Shown in pieces: positions 8,645 to 17,616 of a stretch of DNA of 64,000 nucleotides (positions within the stretch are counted from its first letter, which is position 1; each line of letters begins with the position of its first letter). The DNA comes from Tessaracoccus defluvii (GTDB lineage Bacteria > Actinomycetota > Actinomycetes > Propionibacteriales > Propionibacteriaceae). Both the position numbers and the translations under genes were made by a program. Location of the stretch: the NCBI RefSeq assembly GCF_014489575.1, contig NZ_CP060789.1, positions 2,914,001 through 2,978,000 of the forward strand. Direction: 5' to 3'. Below the pieces are notes generated by a model, which searched no databases, was not told where the DNA came from, and was given only the letters and a program-made list of their open reading frames with translations.

Positions 8645-10982
8645 GGAGATGACCGGGTCGCCGTCCCACACGTGCGAGCCGTCACTGACGGGCTCACCGC
8701 TGCGGGTCTCGGTAGCAGTGCAGGTGGCGCCAAGCGGGATCTGGTTCTCCGCAGTGGCAGCCCAGGTGGCTCCCGCCTCAAGCGGACCCCAGTTACCGGT
8801 CACCGTCTCAGAACCCAACGTGCAGCTCCACCCGCCGGTGAACGTCCGATCCGAGTCGACGAGGCTGCCCTCCGGCACGATCTTGGTGATCTGAATGAGG
8901 CCGAAGACCCGCTTGGCGGTGTTGGTCACCGTGATGGTGCCCGTCTGGCCGCTGGTCAGCGTCACCGCCGATGGCTCGATGGTCGCGGTTCCCCACTCCC
9001 ACGAACTGTTCGGGAGCCCGTCACTCCCAGTGAGTTGCGTCTCGGTGGCGGAGCAGCTTGCTCCGGCCGGGATCTTGTCCGCTGCGGGCAATCCGGCCGC
9101 CGGGTTCAGCGTGGCCGCCCCTGCCCCGGTGCTGCTCCACGTGCCAGAGGCGACGGTGGCGTTGTTCAGGGTGCAGGTATAGGCGCCGCTGAACACAGCC
9201 GAGGTCCCGGAGCCGGTGGGCACGGTGGTGTCGAAGGCCTTAGTGATGGCGAGAGTCGCCACGGAAGGCTTGTTCACGTAGGTGCACTTCACCTGGTCGC
9301 CCGGCACGATCCCTGCGAGGCCCGTGGCATTTGGTCCCGTGAGCGTCGTGCTCACAGTCGTGCCATTGAGGTGTGTCACGGTGCACTGGCCGCTCAGGAA
9401 CTCGTAGCCCGATCCCATCGTCTCCGCCACGTTGATCGTTGCCACAGCTGTCTTGCCGCTGAACTTGAAGTCCCAGGAGGCGTTGCCGGTGGCATTGGTC
9501 TGCTGTGTGGCGGCGCTAGGTGTGCTGGACACCGTGCCGGTGGTTGCGGTGGCCGTGGCTCCAACGGTCCAGCCCTGACGGGCAGTCGGGTTGGCGCCGG
9601 CAGAGTCAGTGACATCCTTATGAATGGTCACCTTCGCGATCAGAGGGGAGTTGTAGAACTGGCAGTTGACCACTTGGCCACCCGCCGGGATCCGGATGGT
9701 GCCCGACGTGCCATCTCCCTGGGTCTGCTGAACGCCGTCCACGAGGCAGCGGTAACTCGAGACGTAGTTGGCCAGGTTTGCTCCTGAAGTGCCCGCCTCC
9801 GAGAAGGTGAGGTCCACGTTCCTGACCGTGGGCAGCGGTCCGATCTGCTGACTCTGAACCCCGGTGCTGCTGCCGCTGGTGGTTGCGGTCCCGATGGTCG
9901 TCGTCCCCTGCTTGAGCGTGAGAATGAACTGGTCAGCACTGTTGACGCGTCCGCCCTCGACCACCTTCTGGATGGTGATGGTCGGGGGTGACCCGCAGGA
10001 GGCCAGGTCATTGCTTCCCCCTAGCGAGGTCGTCACGTCAGTCCGGCCCGTCCATCCCGGCATGTCGTACTTCTGGACAGTCCCGCTCGAGCTGAGGAAA
10101 CCCTTACCGTCCGAATCGAAGGCGACCCCATTGACGTCGTCGGTGGTGCCGCTGACCGCGTTGGCGGCCGACGAGGCGATCAGGCCACCGTTGGCAGCGG
10201 CCAGGGCGGCTGCTGTGACGCTGTAGATCGTCGTGGTCGATCCGGCGCCGCGCACGACGAACAGGTCGCCGTTCGAGTTGAACGCGATGTCGCCATTGGC
10301 TGCGCCATCGCCCGTCGCGCTGATGTAGCCCTTGTAGGTGGAGGTGTTGGTGGTCGGGTCGTACTCCCACAGCCGGAAGACACGGTTGTTGCCAGTGCCG
10401 CTGTAGCCGCCGAGGAAGTACTTTGCGGTATCGAGGTTGATGGCACCCGCGACGAAGGTGACAGTCCGGCTGCCTGTGTTCGAGTCCACGTTGTGGTTGG
10501 TGTCGGACCATTTGCCGGTGGCCACGTCGTACCTGTAGATGGAGACGTCGCTGTCGCTGTTTCCCGTACCGCCGCGGCTGTAGGCGTAGACAGCGGATCC
10601 TCCGGTTCCGATCCCGAGCCCATTGAAGTTCGCGTTGCTCAATCCCGAGGCGCTGCCCAGGTTGGTGACTACCCCACCGGGGGCAACCTGCTTGATCTGT
10701 CCGCTGTCGGTGATTCCGTACACATATCCAGCGGTGCACTGCGGCACATAGGTGACCTTCTGGACCTCGAAGGTCCCGAAGCCGTGGGTGCCGCCGTCCG
10801 CCGACCAATTGGCACTGTTGTTGTTCCCATCGATCGAGCGCGCGGCGGTGGAGCCGTTGGCCCAGATGTAGCCCGCCGGCGGATTGACGGGGGTTACCCG
10901 GTAGTTACTACTGGTGGATAGGCGGTTGCCGTCATTCCTGGCCGTTCCGCGGTGTTCGAGGAGGAATTCGCCGCCTTCCCTG
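8641..10982 (-). pseudogene. Pilus tip adhesin, central part
   Basis: About 780 residues that follow the IS30 insertion site in frame. The first stretch (GGEFLLEHRGTARNDGNRLS) continues the N-terminal fragment. A beta-propeller-like region follows (repeats such as YVYGITDSGQI, VYAYSRGG, FLGGYSGTGNN, DLFVVRGAG), then several DUF5979/SpaA-like Ig modules with repeated TITVTNTAKR or VTIHKDVTD-type strands. This is typical of large actinobacterial surface proteins with a C-terminal sorting signal. It has no start of its own: the apparent one lies in the IS terminal repeat. Probably not expressed as a surface protein while the IS is present. Confidence 0.85.
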
Positions 10983-12074
10983 GGCGGTGTCAATTCGTCG
11001 AAGCAACATCGGCTGCGAGGAGGGCTTCGAATTTTTCTCTTGGGGTGTAGAAGCCAAGGGATGCTCGGGGGCGGTCGTTGAGTTCATCAGCGATCGCGTC
11101 GAGGTAGGCCTGGTTGCTGGTGATGTAGGTCCCCTTGGGTAGGTACTCCCGGATCAGGCCGTTGGTGTTTTCGTTGGTGCCCCGTTCCCATGGCGAGCGG
11201 GGATGGGCGAAGTAGACAGGCAGGTTCACAGCAGCGGTCAACCGGGCATGCTCGGCCATCTCTGTGCCCTGGTCCCAGGTCAGCGAGGTTCGTAGTACCT
11301 CAGGGAAGGGCCACATCCGCTCGGCCACCGTGTCGGCTACCGCGACGGCTTTCTTCCCTTCGGGAAGGCCGCAGATGACTGTGAAACGGGTGACGCGTTC
11401 AACCAGCGTGGCTGCCGCTGATTTGCCGTGGGCACCGATGATCAGGTCTCCCTCCCACGCGCCGGGGATCCTGCGTTCGGGGACGTCAGCGGGCCGGTCA
11501 TCGATCGAGACCATCGCGACGATCGGCGCTCCGCGCCCTTCCTTTGAGCGTGGTTTACGGCTGGTGCGCTTGGACCTGAGCATCACCGAGTTACGGGCCA
11601 GCTCGCCCTTGGGGAGGGCGTAGATGAACCGGTAGATCGCCTCATGGGAGACCTGAGCACCATCAGCGGGTGTGGAGTGGACCATGGTCTCCACAGTGGG
11701 GTCAGTGGCCTCCAGACGCAACCGTCCAGCGATCTGGCGTGGTGTTCGGGATCGTTTCAGGTCGCCCAGCACGCGGGCCCGCAGTACCGGGTCGGCATCG
11801 ATTTTGCGGGTCTGGGGGCGTCGGCGGCGGCGCTGGGCCTCGACGTCGGCTCGGACCACGCGGTAGCCGCAGGTCTTGGTGGCGTTACGACGGACTTCAC
11901 GGCTGATGACGGACGGGGCCCGGTCAAGGTGGACCGCGATCCGTCGGATACCCCAGCCGGCCTTCAGACCTGTGGAGATCTCGGCCCTGTCGTGGGCGGT
12001 CAGTGGTCGTCGTTGCGTCACGCCGGAGAACCTCTCATCAACCTGCAGTGTTGCTTCCACGGTATGACACTGCC
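10983..12074 (-). mobile_element. IS30-family insertion sequence (1,092 bp) with 3-bp target duplication
   Basis: The element is bounded by imperfect inverted repeats. The left end begins GGCGGTGTCA and the inverted right end begins GGCAGTGTCA; both share a further CGT-GAAGCAACA block about 13 bp inward. CTG is duplicated at 10980-10982 and 12075-12077. Removing the element and one CTG restores a continuous reading frame across the host adhesin gene (LDRD joined to REGGEF), which confirms the ends to the base. The transposase stop codon lies inside the left terminal repeat. Confidence 0.93.
10990..12021 (-). CDS. IS30-family transposase
   Basis: DDE transposase of 343 residues from the GTG at 12021 (TQRRPLTAHDRAEI). 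The N-terminal helix-turn-helix has WGIRRIAVHLDRAPSVISREVRRN. The catalytic core has the expected IS30 blocks: GAWEGDLIIGAHGKSAAATLVER, SLTWDQGTEMAEH and YFAHPRSPWERGTNENTNGLIREYLPKG, which carry the two Asp and the Glu. The frame is intact and both element ends are present, so the copy may still be active. It is read in the same direction as the adhesin gene it interrupts. Confidence 0.95.
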   Translation of the reverse strand: MTQRRPLTAHDRAEISTGLKAGWGIRRIAVHLDRAPSVISREVRRNATKTCGYRVVRADVEAQRRRRRPQTRKIDADPVLRARVLGDLKRSRTPRQIAGRLRLEATDPTVETMVHSTPADGAQVSHEAIYRFIYALPKGELARNSVMLRSKRTSRKPRSKEGRGAPIVAMVSIDDRPADVPERRIPGAWEGDLIIGAHGKSAAATLVERVTRFTVICGLPEGKKAVAVADTVAERMWPFPEVLRTSLTWDQGTEMAEHARLTAAVNLPVYFAHPRSPWERGTNENTNGLIREYLPKGTYITSNQAYLDAIADELNDRPRASLGFYTPREKFEALLAADVASTN

Positions 12075-12077
12075 CTG

Positions 12078-12733
12078 TCGCGGTCGAGGGAATTGCTTCC
12101 GCAGCTGCCCGTACAGTCGCTGAGCGGGTTGGCGTTGCCTCCCTGGGCCCACGACCACTGGAACCAGGATTGGTTTCGATACGAGAACTGGAAGGTGGCA
12201 CCGGGCACCAGATTCCCGGCGGTATCCCTGACACTCCAGTGGACATACGGAGCCGTTCCCCCATCCGGCCCAGCAGCCAGCGGCATGATCGCGTCTGTCT
12301 TCGAGGTCGGCCTGTCCGCGGGAAGGCTCTCATCCTCCGATGGTTCGACGGACGACTCCGGAGCCGACTCAGTCTCGGAAGCGACGGTTTCAGGGGCAGG
12401 CGTTACCTCAGCCTCTGGCTGGGCGTCCTCATTGGACTCCTGCGGGGTCGGCTCGGAACCTACGGTGGCCTCCGGCACGTTCGGGGTCGCCTCATCCGAG
12501 GACTCGACCGGTGTAGTCGCCTCCGGCTCAGCAGCCGTGGTCACCGGAGTAGCTGGATCCGGGGTGGGTGCTGCGGAATCCGCCGACGCCAAGCCCCCCA
12601 TCAGCACGAGCGCGCAACTCAGCGCACCCACCACGGCAGCAGTGGCACGACGATGCATCTGCCTGCCCTGCCCCACCGCACGTGCGGATCGGCGCGGGCG
12701 TGCAGGCACGCCAAATAGACCTTTGGACGCCAT
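12078..12733 (-). pseudogene. Pilus tip adhesin, N-terminal part with signal peptide
   Basis: N-terminal fragment of the IS-split surface protein. From ATG 12733, preceded by GGGGGAGAT, a basic leader (RPRRSARAVGQGRQMHRRATA) leads to a hydrophobic core and an ASA-like cleavage site. A Pro/Thr/Glu-rich low-complexity stretch follows (about residues 55-150), then the first folded domain (HWSVRDTAGNLVPGATFQFSYRN, CTGSCGSNSLDRD). The element is inserted right after LDRD. With the downstream parts the intact protein would be about 1,180 residues, and it is the first gene of the pilus operon, as usual for a tip or ancillary pilin. Confidence 0.88.
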
Positions 12734-12788
12734 CTGATCTCCCCCCAGATCGGCTGCCGATGCCCCCGCACCGGTCCCCAGTGGGAGT

Positions 12789-12818
12789 AGCTAAGCAGCC
12801 CCCGCAGGAGCCTGTCAA
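12789..12818 (-). promoter_or_regulatory. Candidate promoter of the pilus operon
   Basis: On the minus strand a consensus TTGACA (12813-12818) is followed 18 bp later by TTAGCT (12789-12794), about 55 bp before the adhesin start. The -35 match is strong and the -10 match weak. Confidence 0.4.
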
Positions 12819-12929
12819 GCACATACGCCCAAGTCTGGGGCATTTGGACACATTCAGCGCTGAGAATGGGACCAAATCGGCACCGTCAACCGTTCGCTAG
12901 GCTCACGACATGAGCACGAAGGGGCGCCC

Positions 12930-13433
12930 GTGAGCGCCGCCCATCCGTTCCTGCCGCCGCCGGGGCTGCGGAACCAGGCTCGTCGCCTGCGCGGAAGACT
13001 CCCGGCCCCTGTCACCGTGTGGACGAGCGCCGTCGACGGGCGCCGTGACGGCTGGACGATCTCGTCGGTCCTAGTGGCCGACGGCGAGCCCGCCGAACTG
13101 GTCGCGCTCGTCGACGAGGACTGCGACTGGTGGCCGCTGTTCCGCGGGACGGGGCTGGCCACCGTCAACGTGCTCGGCCCCGGTCAGGGGTGGGTCTCCG
13201 ACGTCTTCGCCCGGCTGGCGCCGTCGCCCGGCGGGCCCTTCAGGACCGGAACCTGGGCCGATGACCCACATGGCCCCCGGTTGGAGGGCGCTGCGGCCTG
13301 GGCAGCGGTCAGGCTGATCGACGCAGAGCCGCCCCACGCGGGCTGGGGCCTGCTGGTGCGTTCAGTGATCGAACGGATCGACTTCGCCGAGGACGTCCCG
13401 CCCCTGCGACACCAGGACGGCCACTACCGCTGA
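12930..13433 (+). CDS. Flavin reductase-like FMN-binding domain protein
   Basis: A 167-residue single-domain protein. The segment PAPVTVWTSAVDGRRDGWTISSVLVADGEPAELVALVDEDCDWW, with later FRGTGLATVNVL, follows the flavin-reductase-like split-barrel pattern (PVTV.T...G...G.T.SS...D.P..). The family binds FMN and reduces flavin or small substrates. The GTG start at 12930 is preceded by GAAGGGG and follows a seven-codon mini-ORF (ATG 12910). It converges with, and overlaps by 10 bp, the 3' end of the next gene. Confidence 0.7.
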   Translation: MSAAHPFLPPPGLRNQARRLRGRLPAPVTVWTSAVDGRRDGWTISSVLVADGEPAELVALVDEDCDWWPLFRGTGLATVNVLGPGQGWVSDVFARLAPSPGGPFRTGTWADDPHGPRLEGAAAWAAVRLIDAEPPHAGWGLLVRSVIERIDFAEDVPPLRHQDGHYR

Positions 13434-14077
13434 GGAGGGTTGACGGCGCTCTGGACGGCCACTTCGGCCTCGTCGATCAGCCGCCGTCCCTCCATCCGGC
13501 ACGGAGCGCCCGTCGAGCCGACGTGTCGGGCAGCGACTCCGGTGCGGGGGTTGACCTTGGCCGACAGGCACCCGCACACGTGACACCGGTACGGCAGGAA
13601 ATCACGCGGCTCCAGCGACTCGAGGGCGGACGGGCCTCCCGCCAGGACGTCGCCGCGCAGCACGCGTGTCAGGTCGACGAGGGCGACAGTGTCCACCGGC
13701 ATCCCTGGCCCACCCACCTCGACCCGGATCGAGCCGTCGACGGAAGTGAATCCCGCCACGGCACCGACCCCCGTGGGACGGAGCTGGGGGAGCATGACGT
13801 CGCCGGTCACCCAGTCCCCCACCCGGATCATGGCCCCGTCCCGGCCCGGCAGCCGCTTGAAGTCGCCGATCGTCTGCTGGCCGTGTTCTGCGCGGAGTGT
13901 GTCGGTGAGGAACGTGACATTGCGCGGCCCGGAGGCGACGCGCGCATCACGTGCCTTGATCCACTTGGCGCGGCCCTCGACGTCGACGAGCAGCAACTGC
14001 CCGTCGTCACTCAGCACCATCGCACGCTTCCCACTGGGGGACAGACGCACCGTTGCGCCCTGGCGGCTTCTATCCAT
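13424..14077 (-). CDS. Hypothetical protein with C-terminal Cys cluster
   Basis: A 217-residue protein of unknown function. The N-terminal half reads like a short beta-repeat domain (ATVRLSPSGKRAMVLSDDGQLLLVDVEGRAKWIKARD). The C-terminus has four cysteines (YRCHVCGCLSAKV and GAPCRMEG) that may bind zinc. The start is taken at ATG 14077; the frame remains open to 14179 without a better start. Its 3' end overlaps the convergent flavin-reductase-like gene. Confidence 0.6.
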   Translation of the reverse strand: MDRSRQGATVRLSPSGKRAMVLSDDGQLLLVDVEGRAKWIKARDARVASGPRNVTFLTDTLRAEHGQQTIGDFKRLPGRDGAMIRVGDWVTGDVMLPQLRPTGVGAVAGFTSVDGSIRVEVGGPGMPVDTVALVDLTRVLRGDVLAGGPSALESLEPRDFLPYRCHVCGCLSAKVNPRTGVAARHVGSTGAPCRMEGRRLIDEAEVAVQSAVNPPQR

Positions 14078-14204
14078 GGCCACACCTCTACCCACGGACC
14101 ACGTCGTCCGTGCTGTGCACGCTACCAGTCGAACCAGGCCGATCACGCGGCACCTCTGGTTTGGTCGACTTTCGGCCACGGGGCAGGCCCAACGACCTCA
14201 GAAA

Positions 14205-14226
14205 GCAGAAAGGCCGCCCGCGGCTT
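14205..14226 (-). terminator. Probable tRNA-associated terminator
   Basis: On the minus strand AAGCCGC-GGG-CGGCCTT forms a short GC-rich hairpin followed by a T-rich tail (TTTCTGCTTTC). It lies directly downstream of the tRNA 3'-end fragment at 14256-14281, where a tRNA terminator would be. Confidence 0.45.
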
Positions 14227-14255
14227 CCGCTGCGTGCGGCACTCGATCTCCCCTC

Positions 14256-14281
14256 GGTGGGCCTAACTGGACTTGAACCAG
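14256..14281 (-). other. tRNA 3'-end fragment, probable attachment site (tRNA-Ile-like)
   Basis: The minus strand reads CTGGTTCAAGTCCAG, the T-arm with its loop, followed by TTAGGCCCACC, the 3' acceptor strand. The matching 5' acceptor would be GGGCCTA, as in actinobacterial tRNA-Ile(GAU). No D-arm or anticodon arm can be built from the sequence to the right, so this is only the 3' end. An integrase gene starts about 175 bp away. This is the pattern left at one end of an element that integrates into a tRNA gene; the intact tRNA copy is not visible in the window. Confidence 0.5.
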
Positions 14282-14454
14282 AACCAAGACTCAGCGTCCC
14301 GAGACACCAGGAAACGTAGACCGACTTGGCAAGACACGCCCCCACTAGGTGTGATGATGGCGATGGCTGGCGATTCGGAGCCCGCAGCAGAGCAGGCACA
14401 ACGGGCTACACTGGACCCGAAACCGACCCTATTCCGACCCTGGAAGCGAGCGTG

Positions 14455-15885
14455 ATGGCGGTCCATCGAAAGGCGACCCTGGGTTCAGTCAAACCGAGCG
14501 CCAACCGCTGGAAGGCGATGTACGAGCGCCAGAACCAGCGCCACGTCCCAGGCCACACATTCAGTACACCAGAACTCGCGTGGGCCTGGCTCCGCTCCGA
14601 GCAGACGTTGATCGACCGCGGAGAGTGGACCCCACCGGCCACCCGACGACAGGAGCAGGAGGCCCAAGCGCAGCGCGAGGCCGAGACGTCGACACCCTTC
14701 GGCGCCTACGCCCGCGACTGGATCGCGAACCGGACCACACCCCGCGGGACACCGCTGGCGCCACGCACCGTGTCGGAGTATCACTCCTATCTCGAAGGGC
14801 CCCTCGCAGACTTCGCCGGGCGCCAGCTCGCCGACGTCAGCCGTGCCGACGTCAAGGCATGGTGGCAGCGCTTCGCAGACAAACCCCGATACCGACACCA
14901 CGCCTACGCCTTCGCCAAGTCCGTGTACAAGGCAGCCGTGAAGGACGGCCTGCTCGACGCCAATCCATGGGACATCGACAACGCCGCCCGCGTCGTGCTG
15001 CAAACACCGAAGACCGTCAGGGCCACCATGATCAACGACCTGACACCCGAAGACGTCCAAAGAGTCGCCGACGCCACGCAACCCGAGCAGTGGCAAGCGC
15101 TCGTGCTCCTACTCGCCTGGACAGGCCTTCGCCCCGGTGAAGCGTTCGGCCTGCAACGACGTGACATCAAGACCAGCTACATCGACGGCATACCCTGTTG
15201 GCGGATCCACGTTGCCCGCGCGGTGAGCCGCAGCAGAACTCCCGACGGAATCCGCGTCGACACGATAGGAACGCCCAAGACGCCCGAATCTATCCGCCAC
15301 GTCTGGTTGCCCCCGCACCTCGTGCCGGCCATGGAGGACCACCTTGACCGCTTCTCCCAGCCGAGGGCCGAAGGGCTCATATTCCCCTCAACCAACGAGG
15401 CACTCCCCTTCGCTACGACGCAGCAGGTCGCCGGGACCACCGGCAAGCAGCGCCGCGATCGGACAGGAGGAAAGGTCCGACCCCCGTCAGGATTCAACGG
15501 CGCCCGCGAGTCCATAGGGATGCCCGGCCTACGCCTGTACGACCTCCGACACTGGGCCCGCCGCATCCTGCTGAGCGCCGGGATGGGTGAGCTGGCAGTC
15601 GAGCAGTACATGGGCCACCGCCTACCCGCGGTCCAGGGCGCTTACGCCGTGCTCGACCCACGCCAGGTCTGGCCCGTGATGCTTCGATGCAGTGACCTGG
15701 CAGGCTGGACGCCGAGTGCAGCCGCGCCCGCAGGCAGGGACACCGCCGTATTGCTCAACGAGATGACGGCCGAGCAGTTGGCCGCTGCAGTCAGCGCAAT
15801 GAGCCCGGACCAACTTGCCGTCCTGGTCCCGACACTGAGCCCCGAGGCGCTGGTCCGTCTCTTGGGCACGCAAGGTCGACCGTAA
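14455..15885 (+). CDS. int: Tyrosine site-specific recombinase (phage/ICE-type integrase)
   Basis: A 476-residue integrase from ATG 14455 (GGAAGCGAG upstream); the frame is open earlier but that part is not protein-like. An N-terminal AP2-like arm-binding region and a SAM-like core-binding domain (APRTVSEYHSYLEGPLADF) precede the catalytic domain. Active-site residues are R226 in WTGLRPGEA, H366 and R369 in DLRHWARR, H388 in MGHR, and Y397 in GAYAVLD. The C-terminal 45 residues repeat a short pattern (MTAEQLAAAV, MSPDQLAVLV, LSPEALVRLL). With the tRNA fragment it marks one end of an integrated element whose remaining genes are not evident. Confidence 0.93.
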   Translation: MAVHRKATLGSVKPSANRWKAMYERQNQRHVPGHTFSTPELAWAWLRSEQTLIDRGEWTPPATRRQEQEAQAQREAETSTPFGAYARDWIANRTTPRGTPLAPRTVSEYHSYLEGPLADFAGRQLADVSRADVKAWWQRFADKPRYRHHAYAFAKSVYKAAVKDGLLDANPWDIDNAARVVLQTPKTVRATMINDLTPEDVQRVADATQPEQWQALVLLLAWTGLRPGEAFGLQRRDIKTSYIDGIPCWRIHVARAVSRSRTPDGIRVDTIGTPKTPESIRHVWLPPHLVPAMEDHLDRFSQPRAEGLIFPSTNEALPFATTQQVAGTTGKQRRDRTGGKVRPPSGFNGARESIGMPGLRLYDLRHWARRILLSAGMGELAVEQYMGHRLPAVQGAYAVLDPRQVWPVMLRCSDLAGWTPSAAAPAGRDTAVLLNEMTAEQLAAAVSAMSPDQLAVLVPTLSPEALVRLLGTQGRP

Positions 15886-15991
15886 GATCTAGCGCACTCG
15901 ACAGCCCAGCGAAAGCGCTCAGCATGAGGCCCCCCTTCACATCACCAGGCCCGTCCGAATTCCGACCCCATCACCTGCCGCCATCTGTGAG
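15886..15991. other. Non-coding stretch between integrase and ISL3 remnant
   Basis: I see no gene, repeat or convincing terminator in this short stretch. Confidence 0.5.
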
Positions 15992-16195
15992 AGTGGCTCT
16001 TCACAGAAGTGAGTGGATCAGGGGTCTGAACCCGCCAGCGTCGAGTAGGCATCTGGCGACGTAGTTGACGATGCTGCGGAAGCCTCGGGCTGTGCCGCGG
16101 AGGTGTTCGAGCAATCCGTTGATCGCTTCGGTGGGGCCGTTCGAGGTGCCTGGGTGGTCGAAGAACGCGAGGATGTCATCGCGGCGCCGTTTCAT
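15992..16195 (-). pseudogene. ISL3-family transposase, C-terminal remnant
   Basis: The last 64 residues of an ISL3 transposase (DDILAFFDHPGTSNGPTEAINGLLEHLRG, then FRSIVNYVARCLLDAGGFRP). The terminal-repeat sequence GGCTCTTCACAG lies immediately beyond its stop. It is cut off at 16195/16196, where a second, different ISL3 element begins in the opposite orientation. The sequence is clearly diverged from that neighbour (LIHSLL against QLHPGL ending), so it is a separate, older element. Confidence 0.85.
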
Positions 16196-17616
16196 GGCTC
16201 TTCGCAGATGAGGGTGTAGTCGGCGCTGGCGCGTCGGTCCGGAGGTAGGTGTCGAGGTCTTCCGAAGATGGAGGTTCCTACGCCAGCCGGCAGGCGAGCA
16301 CGGCGCGATCGGGCTCGAGCAGCTGGCCCGTGACCTCCAGACCGAGGCCGTCCAGACGGGTGAAGGTGGTCAGGTCGGGGCGCGTGAAGGTAGCGTCGGG
16401 CACGTCGAGGTCTTTCGGATGGGTCGAGCCGGATGACTGGTGCCGGCGGTGCGGCTGCCAGCGCGCCCCGCGCGACACCGTGACACGGGAGCTGGCGCAC
16501 GAGCCGTTCGGGTGGCGCCCCACCACGCTGCTGCTCACCGTGCGCCGCTACCGGTGCACCGAGTGCGCGCACGTGTGGCGTCAGGACACCACTGCCGCGG
16601 CCGAGCCACGGGCCAAGATCTCCCGCGCCGGGCTGCGCTGGGAGCTGGTCGGCATCGTCGTCCAGCACCTGTCCATGGCCCGCGTCGCCAAAGGGCTCGG
16701 CGTCTCCTGGAACACGGCCAACGACGCGGTCCTGGCCGAAGGACAACGCCTGCTTATCGCCGATCCGGCCCGCCTGGATGGCGTCGGCGTGGTCGGGGTC
16801 GATGAGCATGCCTGGCGGCACACGAGGAAGGGTGACAAGTACGTCACTGTGGTCATCGACCTCACGCCGGTCCGCGACGGCACCGGCCCCTCTCGACTGC
16901 TGGCGATGCTCGACGGCCGCTCGAAGAAGGCGTTCAAGGACTGGCTGGCCGAGCAGGACCAGACCTGGCGCGACGGGATCGAGGTCGTCGCGATGGACGG
17001 CTTCGCCGGCTTCAAGACCGCCTCCACCGAGGAACTGCCGCAGGCCGTCTCGGTGATGGACCCCTTCCACGTCGTCCGCCTCGCCGGCGGCGCGCTGAAC
17101 GAGTGCCGCCGCCGCGTCCAGCAGGAGCTGCACGGCCACCGCGGCCGCAAGGGCGACCCTCTCTACACCGCGCGACGGACCCTGCACACCGGCGCCGACC
17201 TGCTCACCGACCGTCAGCACGAGCGCCTCGAATCGCTCTTCGCCGGCGATCGGCACATTCAGGTCGAGTGCACCTGGGGCATCTACCAGCGGCTCATCTC
17301 CGCCTACCGGCACCCCGACCGGACCGCTGGCCGCGTCGAGATGAGCTCCGTGATCAACGCCCTCGCCGACGGCGTGCCCAAGGCGTTGGTCGAGCTACGC
17401 AAGCTCGGCCGCGCCTCGGGCAAGCGGGCCGAGGACGTCCTGGCCTACTTCGACCGACCGCGCACCAGCAACGGACCCACAGAAGCCGTAAATGGTCGCC
17501 TTGAGCATCTGCGTGGCCTGGCCCTCGGCTTCCGCAACCTGACCAACTACATCGCCCGGGCACTCCTCGAGGCCGGCGGATTCAGGCCCCAACTACACCC
17601 TGGATTGTGAAGAGCC
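16196..17616 (+). mobile_element. ISL3-family insertion sequence with internal inversion
   Basis: Terminal inverted repeats are visible: GGCTCTTCGCAGATGAGGG at 16196 and, inverted from the right end at 17616, GGCTCTTCACAATCCAGGG. No 8-bp target duplication is seen (CGTTTCAT on the left, GGTTTGTC on the right), so the flanks have been rearranged, probably by recombination or deletion with the neighbouring ISL3 remnant. A segment of about 140 bp at 16281-16422 is inverted. Confidence 0.85.
16249..17610 (+). CDS. ISL3-family transposase, 5' end inverted (probably inactive)
   Basis: Family similarity begins only at 16423 (VEPDDWCRRCGCQ) and runs to the natural end (GGFRPQLHPGL). The zinc-binding region is CRRCGC with CTECAHVW. 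Catalytic-domain blocks are VGVDEHAWRH, VVAMDGFAGFK, VMDPFHVVRLAG and the C-terminal SNGPTEAVNGRLEHLRG. The missing first 41 residues are encoded on the opposite strand at 16278-16403 (VPDATFTRPDLTTF ... RAVLACRLA), just inside the left end. The open frame before 16423 is antisense to that segment. Without the native start and N-terminus the enzyme is likely inactive unless an internal start is used. Confidence 0.85.
   Translation: MSRSSEDGGSYASRQASTARSGSSSWPVTSRPRPSRRVKVVRSGRVKVASGTSRSFGWVEPDDWCRRCGCQRAPRDTVTRELAHEPFGWRPTTLLLTVRRYRCTECAHVWRQDTTAAAEPRAKISRAGLRWELVGIVVQHLSMARVAKGLGVSWNTANDAVLAEGQRLLIADPARLDGVGVVGVDEHAWRHTRKGDKYVTVVIDLTPVRDGTGPSRLLAMLDGRSKKAFKDWLAEQDQTWRDGIEVVAMDGFAGFKTASTEELPQAVSVMDPFHVVRLAGGALNECRRRVQQELHGHRGRKGDPLYTARRTLHTGADLLTDRQHERLESLFAGDRHIQVECTWGIYQRLISAYRHPDRTAGRVEMSSVINALADGVPKALVELRKLGRASGKRAEDVLAYFDRPRTSNGPTEAVNGRLEHLRGLALGFRNLTNYIARALLEAGGFRPQLHPGL

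Noticed and set aside
14256..14340. Intact tRNA gene
   Set aside because: Only the T-arm and 3' acceptor strand are present; no anticodon or D-arm can be folded from the adjacent sequence.
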